NCBI GenBank assembly: GCA_002500765.1
Contig: DLSX01000076.1
Span: forward strand, 6,334-23,309
Direction: 5' to 3'
Length of the DNA stretch: 16,976 nucleotides
From: Neorhizobium sp. UBA7851
GTDB lineage: Bacteria; Pseudomonadota; Alphaproteobacteria; Rhizobiales; Rhizobiaceae
Below are positions 7,760-14,128 of the stretch, one piece after another (position 1 is the stretch's first letter; each line of letters starts with the position of its first letter). The notes beneath the pieces were generated by a model, which did not search any database, was not told where the DNA came from, and worked only from the letters and a program-made list of their open reading frames with translations. Made by a program: the position numbers and the translations under genes.

Positions 7760-8461
7760 TTACGCCCTTTCGCCGGAAATAGAGACAGGGCCGAGCGGGT
7801 ACTTGACGTTGTGCTTCAAGACCCACTCCTTGTAGGAGCCGCGGGCGCCGGGGAAGCCGATATAGGTCCAGGCCTGCATGCCGTGATTGCCGCCATACAT
7901 CGGGTCGGCGAAATAACCTTCCTTGGTGTTGGCGAGCAGGATGGTGAAGAAGTCGCGCAGTTCCGGCTTGATCTTCATCTCGTCCTTCTGGAGCGAGGTG
8001 AGCGCCTTGTCCTGGGTTTCGGCATCCAGTTCGGCAAAGATCTTGCCGTGGGTGGTCGTGCACCAGTCATCGAAGACCGGGATCGCTTGCTGGTAGACTT
8101 CCAGCGGCGTCAGCGGGGTCTGCCAGCCGCGCAGCGGGCTTGCCGCGGCGTCATGCGGGCCTTCCATGTACCAGTCTGCGGCACGGCCGTAATCGCCAGC
8201 CAGCTGCATGTCGATGAACACGGGAACACGGGTCTCGATCGCGCCGGGGCCATCGCCTTCCGACGGGATCAGTCTTGCCACAGCTGCCATGACGAAGGCC
8301 CACTCACTGGGCTTGAGACAGTCCGGTTTGTACTCGGTGAGGGCCACCGGTTCCGGCTTCTGTTCAGCCCTTGCGGGGACCGCAATGCTTGCGATGGCCG
8401 CGGTCGCCGCGGAGGCTTTCAGGAAGCCTCGGCGGGACGGCAAGCCCGGAATATCTCTCAT
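7760..8461 (-). CDS. Gluconate 2-dehydrogenase subunit 3 family protein (Tat-signal small subunit)
   Basis: A 233-residue small subunit, first gene of the operon. It carries a twin-arginine signal, SRRGFLKAS (9-17), a hydrophobic stretch and a likely cleavage site after VPARA (residue 32). The mature part matches the gluconate_2-dh3 type, with an ending such as FFTILLANTKEGYFADPMYGGN and TYIGFPGARGSYKEW. In known complexes this subunit is needed for export and maturation of the GMC subunit and has no heme or flavin of its own. AAGGAG lies seven bases before the ATG. The promoter should lie in the divergent region to the right. A weak candidate, read on the minus strand, is TTGAAC (8572-8577) with GATAGA (8551-8556), but the 15-base spacer is short. 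Confidence 0.92.
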   Translation of the reverse strand: MRDIPGLPSRRGFLKASAATAAIASIAVPARAEQKPEPVALTEYKPDCLKPSEWAFVMAAVARLIPSEGDGPGAIETRVPVFIDMQLAGDYGRAADWYMEGPHDAAASPLRGWQTPLTPLEVYQQAIPVFDDWCTTTHGKIFAELDAETQDKALTSLQKDEMKIKPELRDFFTILLANTKEGYFADPMYGGNHGMQAWTYIGFPGARGSYKEWVLKHNVKYPLGPVSISGERA

Positions 8462-8908
8462 TGTTCACTCCTTCGTGGCTGAGGGGTACAGCCCTTGAAA
8501 TCGACGTGAGGCCACCGCATTGGAGCGAGGCGTCACTATGACACCTGCGCTCTATCGTCGCAGTCTGAGCGGTTCAAGGATCGAAAGGCTAAAATTCGCC
8601 AGATTTTCGCCCGAATTGAGAATTATTTTCTATATATGAATGGATGTCGCTAAAATTGCATTTCCATATGGTTGTATTTTGGAAATTTTTCCTAAAAAAT
8701 CATATGGTTTGCCTATCTCTGCGTGTAGAAATGAGGGTGTGTTGAAGATGCTAGGCCTGTAAAGCCGGCTACTTCAGGGTGCTTTTGATGCGCCTCTGCG
8801 CGTCATCGTTGCTCCTGCAAAGCCTCCGCATATCTGCTATTGAGGTCGGCAATGCATGGTCGGGCGATCTATGTCCGGCACGATTATCGTGAAGAGGACA
8901 GCTTGCTC
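8462..8908. promoter_or_regulatory. Divergent intergenic region, dehydrogenase operon versus GH1 gene
   Basis: 447 bases without a convincing gene. The part from about 8590 to 8720 is clearly AT-rich compared with the rest of the window, as expected for a shared promoter region. It holds two copies of CATATGGTT (8665-8673 and 8701-8709), 36 bases apart, the first centred on the palindrome CCATATGG (8664-8671). Further right, TGATGCGC (8786-8793) and GCGCGTCA (8798-8805) form an 8-bp stem with one G-T pair and a four-base loop in what would be the GH1 leader. No riboswitch class that I know is recognisable. Confidence 0.5.
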
Positions 8909-10282
8909 ATGACCGATCCGAAGATCTTTGCTGCTCGTTTTCCCGGCGACTTTCTGTTCGGCGTTGCAACCGCCGCCTTTCAGATCGAAGGCGCGACGAA
9001 AGCTGACGGGCGCAAGCCTTCAATCTGGGATGCTTTCTCCAACATGCCGGGGCGGGTGTTCAACCGCGACAATGGCGATGTCGCTTGCGATCATTACAAT
9101 CGCTTGGAAGAGGATCTCGATCTCATCAAGGAGATGGGTGTCGAAGGTTACCGGTTTTCGATCGCGTGGCCGCGAATCATCCCTGAAGGGACAGGCCGTA
9201 TCAATGAAAAGGGTCTCGATTTCTACGATCGGCTGGTTGATGGCTGCAAGGCGCGCGGCATCAAGACCTATGCGACGCTCTATCATTGGGATCTGCCGCT
9301 TTCCCTGATGGGAGACGGGGGGTGGGCGGCGCGGTCCACGGCATACGCATTCCAGCGCTACGCGAAAGTTGTCATGGCGCGCATCGGCGACCGGCTGGAT
9401 GCGGTGGCAACCTTCAACGAGCCCTGGTGCTCGGTCTGGCTGTCGCATCTTTATGGGGTGCACGCGCCGGGCGAATGCAATATGGAAGCGGCGCTTGCCG
9501 CCATGCATACGACCAATCTGGCTCATGGCCTTGCCGTCGAGGCCATCCGGCATGTAACACCGAATGTGCCGGTGGGGCTGGTGCTGAACGCGCATTCCGT
9601 CATCGCCGGCTCGGAGAGCGCCGAGGATGAGGCGGCTGCCGAACGGGCCTTCGATTTTCACAATGGCGCTTTTTTCGGCCCGGTGTTCAAGGGTGAGTAT
9701 CCGTCGTCGCTGATCGAGGCGCTGGGCGAAAAGATGCCGAAGATCGAGGAGGGCGATCTTTCGATCATCAGCCAGAAACTCGACTGGTGGGGGCTCAACT
9801 ATTACACGCCGATGCGCGTGGCCAACGATCCGGCAGAAGGGGCGGTCTATCCTGCCACGCAGGCGGCGCCTTTCGTCAGCCAGAACGTGACCGATATCGG
9901 TTGGGAAATCTATGCGCCGGCGATGAAGTCGCTGGTGGAGGATCTTTATCGTCGTTACGAATTGCCCGACTGCTACGTCACCGAGAATGGTGCTGCCTAT
10001 AATATCGGGCCGGAAAAGGGCGAGATCGATGACCAGCCGCGGCTCGATTATTATGTCGAGCATCTTTCGGTCGTTGCCGATCTCGTATCGGATGGCTATC
10101 CGATGAAGGGCTATTTCGCCTGGAGCCTGATGGACAATTTCGAATGGGCGGAGGGCTACCGGATGCGGTTCGGCCTCGTTTATGTGGATTACGAAACCCA
10201 GCAGCGGACGATCAAGAAAAGCGGAAAATGGTATCGCGAACTCGCTTTGCAATTTCCCGGCAGAAATCATCAGGCGGGTTGA
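8909..10282 (+). CDS. GH1 family beta-glucosidase
   Basis: A 457-residue glycoside hydrolase of family 1, normal length, without a signal peptide, so cytoplasmic. It hydrolyses beta-glucosides or beta-galactosides with retention of configuration. The N-terminal signature FPGDFLFGVATAAFQIEG (11-28) is present. The acid/base glutamate is Glu171 in TFNEPW, the nucleophile is Glu359 in YVTENGAA, and the C-terminal GYFAWSLMDNFEWAEGY (401-417) supplies the usual substrate-binding Trp and Glu. I chose ATG 8909 because the protein then begins at the family's conserved N-terminus and GAGGA lies 10 bases upstream; an in-frame ATG at 8840 adds 23 residues with no family character. It is divergent from the dehydrogenase operon. 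The natural substrate cannot be deduced. Confidence 0.94.
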   Translation: MTDPKIFAARFPGDFLFGVATAAFQIEGATKADGRKPSIWDAFSNMPGRVFNRDNGDVACDHYNRLEEDLDLIKEMGVEGYRFSIAWPRIIPEGTGRINEKGLDFYDRLVDGCKARGIKTYATLYHWDLPLSLMGDGGWAARSTAYAFQRYAKVVMARIGDRLDAVATFNEPWCSVWLSHLYGVHAPGECNMEAALAAMHTTNLAHGLAVEAIRHVTPNVPVGLVLNAHSVIAGSESAEDEAAAERAFDFHNGAFFGPVFKGEYPSSLIEALGEKMPKIEEGDLSIISQKLDWWGLNYYTPMRVANDPAEGAVYPATQAAPFVSQNVTDIGWEIYAPAMKSLVEDLYRRYELPDCYVTENGAAYNIGPEKGEIDDQPRLDYYVEHLSVVADLVSDGYPMKGYFAWSLMDNFEWAEGYRMRFGLVYVDYETQQRTIKKSGKWYRELALQFPGRNHQAG

Positions 10283-10341
10283 CAAAAGCCATAAGCAATA
10301 CGGGGTTAGGAAGAGTTTTTCCCTTGTTTGCGAATAATTGA

Positions 10342-10360
10342 AATTCCATCTCTAGGAATT
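10342..10360. promoter_or_regulatory. Inverted repeat AATTCC-N7-GGAATT in the metN upstream region
   Basis: Perfect six-base inverted arms (10342-10347 and 10355-10360) around a seven-base spacer, in the AT-richer part of the 251-base gap before metN. It has operator-like geometry, but I cannot tie it to a known regulator. A second inverted repeat, ATTCT (10490-10494) with AGAAT (10503-10507), and AACTC (10518-10522) with GAGTT (10525-10529), lie closer to the metN start. Confidence 0.25.
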
Positions 10361-10393
10361 AGGGTGGGGCCGGGGCATTGATCTGCCACCAAC

Positions 10394-10412
10394 AAGGCTG
10401 CTAGGCCTTTTT
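10394..10412 (+). terminator. Weak terminator-like hairpin after the GH1 gene
   Basis: AAGGC (10394-10398) pairs with GCCTT (10405-10409) across a six-base loop and is followed by further T residues to 10412. The stem is only five base pairs. It may end the GH1 transcript or be part of the metN leader. Confidence 0.3.
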
Positions 10413-10432
10413 CCAAGAGAAAGCCGATCGAA

Positions 10433-10480
10433 ATGCTCCGGAAAGTCACCTGTCATCGAATGTGCCGCCTGGGCGCGTGA
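10433..10480 (+). CDS. Candidate Cys/Met-containing leader peptide before metN
   Basis: A 15-codon ORF, MLRKVTCHRMCRLGA, with TGA at 10478-10480, ending 53 bases before the metN start. It contains two Cys codons (TGT, TGC) and an internal Met codon within five residues, flanked by His and Arg. An A/G-rich stretch (AAGAGAAAG) lies upstream as a possible weak ribosome binding site. Short leader peptides with Cys codons control sulfur genes in some bacteria, so its place before a methionine transporter is suggestive. An ORF this short can easily occur by chance. Confidence 0.3.
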   Translation: MLRKVTCHRMCRLGA

Positions 10481-10533
10481 TCGAGCGGTATTCTCGCCGC
10501 CAAGAATGACCTGACTTAACTCGTGAGTTTCAA

Positions 10534-11652
10534 ATGACCATCCAACATGCCGCGACAGGTGTCGCGCCGTCCGTTCGAGCGGAGGGAATAGACCGGGGAG
10601 CCTCTTCCGCTTCTCCCATGGTCTCCTTCGAGGGCGTAACGAAGCGCTTCGGCGGTACGGGCGGACAACCCGCCTTCACGGCCCTCGACGGGATCGATTT
10701 CACCGTTGCCCACGGCGCGATCACCGGCATTATCGGCCGCTCGGGTGCCGGCAAGTCGACGCTCATCCGTCTGGTCAACGGGCTCGAGAAGCCGACGTCC
10801 GGCAAGGTCATCGTCGACGGAACGGAAGTCGGCGGCCTGCCAGAAACGGGCCTGCGCGATCTGCGCCGTCAGATCGGCATGATCTTCCAGCACTTCAATC
10901 TTCTGTCGTCGCGCACTGCCTTCGACAACGTCGCGCTTCCGCTCGAAATTGCCGGCGTCGACGCCAGGACGATCAAGGCCAAGGTCGGGCCGCTGCTCGA
11001 TCTCGTCGGTCTCGGCGACAAAGCCAGGAGCTATCCTTCGGAACTTTCGGGCGGCCAGAAGCAGCGTGTCGGTATCGCCCGTGCGCTTGCGACGGATCCG
11101 AAGCTGCTGCTTTCGGATGAGGCGACTTCGGCACTCGACCCGGAAACGACGCAGTCCATTCTCGAACTCTTGAAGCGCATCAATGCCGAGCTCGGCCTGA
11201 CCGTGTTGCTCATCACCCACGAGATGGAAGTGGTGAAGACGATCGCAACCGACGTCGCCGTCATCGACAGGGGGCTGATCGTCGAGTCGGGCCGCGTTTT
11301 CGACGTCTATGCCAGCCCGAAACACGATACGACGCGGACGCTGCTCGCTTCATCCCTCGCGCTGCCGGAATGGTTGCGGACGGGCATCAAGCATACGCCT
11401 TCTGCAGGTGACCGGGCGCTGGTGCGGCTGGTCTTCTTCGGGGAGACCGCTTTCCAGCCGCTGACCGGCCGGCTCGTTGCCGAACTCGGTTCGGACGTCA
11501 ACATTCTTGCCGGCGGCATCGAGGAGATCGGCGGCAAGCCGTTCGGCTCGCTTGTCGTCTCCTATTCCGCAGACCCTGCCGTTATCGAGCGCGCCAATCG
11601 CTTCTATGCCGAAACCGGCCTTTCCACGGAGGTGCTCGGTTATGTCGCCTGA
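10534..11652 (+). CDS. metN: Methionine ABC transporter ATP-binding protein MetN
   Basis: A 372-residue cytoplasmic ATPase that drives methionine uptake together with MetI and MetQ. Walker A is GRSGAGKST (68-76), the Q-loop glutamine is near 119, the signature is LSGGQ (171-175) followed by KQRVGIARALA, and Walker B is LLLSDE (191-196). The C-terminal part after about residue 285 (LVRLVFFGETAFQPLTG onward) is the NIL/ACT-like domain through which methionine inhibits MetN transporters. The first 28 residues are a low-complexity extension before MVSFEGVTKRF. An alternative start at 10618 would remove it but has no better ribosome binding site. The gene overlaps metI by 11 bases, which suggests coupled translation. 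Confidence 0.92.
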   Translation: MTIQHAATGVAPSVRAEGIDRGASSASPMVSFEGVTKRFGGTGGQPAFTALDGIDFTVAHGAITGIIGRSGAGKSTLIRLVNGLEKPTSGKVIVDGTEVGGLPETGLRDLRRQIGMIFQHFNLLSSRTAFDNVALPLEIAGVDARTIKAKVGPLLDLVGLGDKARSYPSELSGGQKQRVGIARALATDPKLLLSDEATSALDPETTQSILELLKRINAELGLTVLLITHEMEVVKTIATDVAVIDRGLIVESGRVFDVYASPKHDTTRTLLASSLALPEWLRTGIKHTPSAGDRALVRLVFFGETAFQPLTGRLVAELGSDVNILAGGIEEIGGKPFGSLVVSYSADPAVIERANRFYAETGLSTEVLGYVA

Positions 11653-12310
11653 TATGATGCTGAACCTGATTCTGAAATCGCTTGGCCAGACGCTGCAGAT
11701 GGTTGCTGCGGCGGGCGTGATCGGTTCGCTGATCGGCCTGCCGATCGGCATCTTCCTGGCCACGAGTGGCCGGGGCGAGTTGTTTCCTGCGCCGACGATC
11801 AACCGCATCGTCGGCCTGATCATCAATGCGGCGCGCTCCACGCCCTTCATCATTCTCGTCGTTGCGATCATTCCGTTCACGCGGCTGATCACCGGTACGT
11901 CGATCGGTACCTATGCGGCGATCGTGCCGCTGACGATCGCGACCATTCCCTTCTTCGCGCGTCTGGTCGAGGCTGCGATCCGCGAGATCGACAAGGGCCT
12001 GATCGAGGCTGCCCGCGCCATGGGTGCGACACCGACTCAGATCGTCTTCAAGGTTCTGCTTGCGGAAGCCCGCCCTTCACTGATGGCAGCACTTACCATG
12101 ACCATGGTCAGCCTGATCGGTTATTCGGCGATGGTCGGTGCCGTCGGCGGCGGCGGTCTCGGCGACCTCGGCATCCGCTACGGCTACCAGCGCTTCATGC
12201 CGGAAATGATGCTCGCCGTTGTCGTCGTGCTGATCGTGCTCGTCCAGCTCGTGCAGAGCGCCGGCGATGCACTGGCCCGCCGTTTCGATAAACGTAACCG
12301 CAAGAACTGA
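11642..12310 (+). CDS. metI: Methionine ABC transporter permease MetI
   Basis: A 222-residue inner-membrane permease with about five membrane helices and the binding-protein-dependent transport loop EAARAMGATPTQIVFKV (122-138), the EAA motif that contacts MetN. Two MetI with two MetN form the transporter. Start 11642 lies inside the end of metN and has GGAGG nine bases upstream, also inside metN. An in-frame ATG at 11654 is less well placed. The frame is open upstream to 11477, but that stretch is metN coding sequence. Confidence 0.93.
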   Translation: MSPDMMLNLILKSLGQTLQMVAAAGVIGSLIGLPIGIFLATSGRGELFPAPTINRIVGLIINAARSTPFIILVVAIIPFTRLITGTSIGTYAAIVPLTIATIPFFARLVEAAIREIDKGLIEAARAMGATPTQIVFKVLLAEARPSLMAALTMTMVSLIGYSAMVGAVGGGGLGDLGIRYGYQRFMPEMMLAVVVVLIVLVQLVQSAGDALARRFDKRNRKN

Positions 12311-12332
12311 TTGCTTCAGAGGGATAGTCATA

Positions 12333-13112
12333 ATGAAGAAACTGATTGTCGCGGCAACACTCGCCGCTGTCTTCTCCACCGGTGCCGCCTTTGCCGAAAC
12401 CAAGAAAGTCGGCGTAACGCCGGGTCCGCACGCGCAGATCGTCGAAAAGGTCAAGGAAGTCGCCGCAAAGAAGGGGCTTGAGCTCGACGTCGTCGAATTC
12501 TCCGATTACGTCGTGCCGAACCAGGCGCTGTCGGATGGCGATATCGACATCAACTCATTCCAGCATCAGCCCTATCTCGATAACCAGGTGACGGAGCGCA
12601 GCCTCGATCTGGTCAGCGTGGCAAAGTCGGTCAATTTTCCGATGGCTGGTTATTCGAAGAAGATCAAGGCTCTATCCGAGCTGAAGGACGGGGCATCGGT
12701 CGCCATCCCAAACGACCCGAGCAACGGCGCCCGCGCGCTTCTCCTGCTTGCCGACCAGAAGCTGATCACGCTGAAGGACGGTATCGGCGTGAAGGCGTCG
12801 GTTGCCGACATCACCGAGAACACGAAGAAGCTCAATATCCTCGAACTCGATGCTGCCCAGTTGCCGCGTTCGCTCGATGACGTCGATCTCGCCGCCATTA
12901 CCACCAATTACGCACTTGCTGCCGGCTTGAACCCGAAGACGGACGGCATTTTCCAGGAAAGCACCAAGGCTCCCTATGTCGGCGTCATCGCCGTGCGCGC
13001 CAAGGACAAGGATGCCGACTGGGTGAAGACTTTCGTCGAGAGCTATCACAGCCCGGAAGTCACGGCCTTCATCGAAGAGACGTTCAAGGGCGCCATTACC
13101 CCAACCTGGTAA
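12333..13112 (+). CDS. metQ: MetQ/NlpA-type methionine-binding protein, first copy
   Basis: A 259-residue periplasmic substrate-binding protein of the NlpA/MetQ family. The N-terminus MKKLIVAATLAAVFSTGAAFA is an ordinary signal peptide with a likely cut before ETKKVGV; no lipobox cysteine is present, so unlike E. coli MetQ it should be soluble and not a lipoprotein. Family blocks are clear: EFSDYVVPNQAL, NSFQHQPYLDN, VAIPNDPSNGARALLLL and LDAAQLPRSLDDVD. The ATG at 12333 has AGAGGGA nine bases before it and follows the metI stop by 22 bases. It delivers ligand, probably L- or D-methionine, to MetNI. A paralogue follows directly. Confidence 0.92.
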   Translation: MKKLIVAATLAAVFSTGAAFAETKKVGVTPGPHAQIVEKVKEVAAKKGLELDVVEFSDYVVPNQALSDGDIDINSFQHQPYLDNQVTERSLDLVSVAKSVNFPMAGYSKKIKALSELKDGASVAIPNDPSNGARALLLLADQKLITLKDGIGVKASVADITENTKKLNILELDAAQLPRSLDDVDLAAITTNYALAAGLNPKTDGIFQESTKAPYVGVIAVRAKDKDADWVKTFVESYHSPEVTAFIEETFKGAITPTW

Positions 13113-13130
13113 GCGCTTAACCGATTGCGT

Positions 13131-13163
13131 CGTCGGTCCAGCTCCCAAGACAATGGACCGGCG
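13131..13163 (+). promoter_or_regulatory. Intercistronic hairpin between the two metQ genes
   Basis: CGTCGGTCCA (13131-13140) pairs with TGGACCGGCG (13154-13163): ten base pairs with one G-T pair and a 13-base loop, in the 89-base gap. No T-run follows, so it is not a classic terminator. It may protect the upstream mRNA from 3' exonucleases or change the relative expression of the two binding proteins. Confidence 0.5.
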
Positions 13164-13201
13164 GCGCCGTAAAACCTAAGAAAATCGTGAGGAAACAACC
13201 A

Positions 13202-13978
13202 ATGAAGAAGCTCGTACTCGCTGCCGCACTGGCACTTGCCGCTGCAAGCTCGGCACTCGCCGAAGACATCAAGGTCGGCGTTACGCCGGGCGAACACGCC
13301 AATATCATGGAAAAGGTCGCCGAGGTCGCCAAGACCAAGGGCCTCAACATCGATATCATCGAGTTCTCCGACTATGTCGTGCCGAACCAAGCGCTGAACG
13401 ACGGCGACATCCAGGCCAACTCGTTCCAGCACCAGCCCTACCTCGACAACCAGATCGCCGACCGCAAGTTCGATCTCGTCAGCATCGGCACCACGATCAC
13501 CACGCCGATGGGCGTCTATTCCAAGAAGGTGAAGAGCCTCGACGAGTTGAAGGACGGTGACACCGTTGCCATCCCGAACGACCCGACGAATGGCGGCCGC
13601 GCGCTGCTGGTTCTGGCCTCCAAGGGCCTGATCAAGTTCAAGGACGATGCCGGCATCAAGGTCACGCCTTCGGATATCATCGAGAACCCGAAGAAGATCG
13701 AATTCTCCGAGCTCGACGCTGCCCAGCTGCCGCGTTCGCTCGATGACGTCGATGCCGCCGTCATCAACACGAACTACGCCATGGAAGCCGGCCTGAACCC
13801 GAAGAAGGACGCGATCGCCATCGAAGGTGAAAAGTCGCCTTACGCCAACATCATCGTTGTCCGCTCTGCCGACAAGGACGCTCCCTGGGCCAAGACGCTG
13901 GTCGAAGCCTATCACGACGAAAGCATCCGCAAGTTCATCAATGATGAATACAAGGGCGCTCTGATCCCGTCCTGGTAA
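13202..13978 (+). CDS. metQ: MetQ/NlpA-type methionine-binding protein, second copy
   Basis: A 258-residue paralogue of the preceding gene, similar from end to end; by eye clearly more than half of the residues are identical. Shared blocks include EFSDYVVPNQAL, NSFQHQPYLDNQ and LDAAQLPRSLDDVD. The signal peptide ends at ALA before EDIKVGV and again lacks a lipobox cysteine. Differences cluster in the signal peptide, in the segment after PYLDNQ and near the C-terminus, so ligand preference may differ. GAGGA lies eight bases before the ATG at 13202. The gene closes the met operon. Confidence 0.92.
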   Translation: MKKLVLAAALALAAASSALAEDIKVGVTPGEHANIMEKVAEVAKTKGLNIDIIEFSDYVVPNQALNDGDIQANSFQHQPYLDNQIADRKFDLVSIGTTITTPMGVYSKKVKSLDELKDGDTVAIPNDPTNGGRALLVLASKGLIKFKDDAGIKVTPSDIIENPKKIEFSELDAAQLPRSLDDVDAAVINTNYAMEAGLNPKKDAIAIEGEKSPYANIIVVRSADKDAPWAKTLVEAYHDESIRKFINDEYKGALIPSW

Positions 13979-14005
13979 TCTTTCGCTACGCGAAAATAGG
14001 TTTCA

Positions 14006-14045
14006 TTACAGCCCCTTACGCATTGAATTGCGTGAGGGGCTGTAA
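14006..14045 (+). terminator. Strong hairpin ending the met operon
   Basis: TTACAGCCCCTTACGCA (14006-14022) pairs with TGCGTGAGGGGCTGTAA (14029-14045): 17 base pairs with one G-T pair and the loop TTGAAT. The following sequence, ATCTGTCTG, is only mildly T-rich. It lies 27 bases after the second metQ stop. A smaller hairpin, TTTCGC-TAC-GCGAAA (13981-13995), precedes it. Confidence 0.72.
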
Positions 14046-14128
14046 ATCTGTCTGCGTGCCTTGCATCACAATCTTAACTGTATTTGAAGGAATCTCCGCG
14101 ATAAACTTCTGGTTTAGAGAGGGGTTCT

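Noticed and set aside
7755..8063. N-terminal extension of the GMC protein into the small-subunit gene
   Set aside because: The extra 103 residues are an out-of-frame reading of the Tat small-subunit gene. The start MARTEKKKNVVLVGFG has a ribosome binding site and begins at the FAD fold.
10283..10533. SAM riboswitch before metN
   Set aside because: I looked for SAM-II-type and related cores expected before alphaproteobacterial methionine genes and could not find their conserved segments. A covariance-model search would be decisive.
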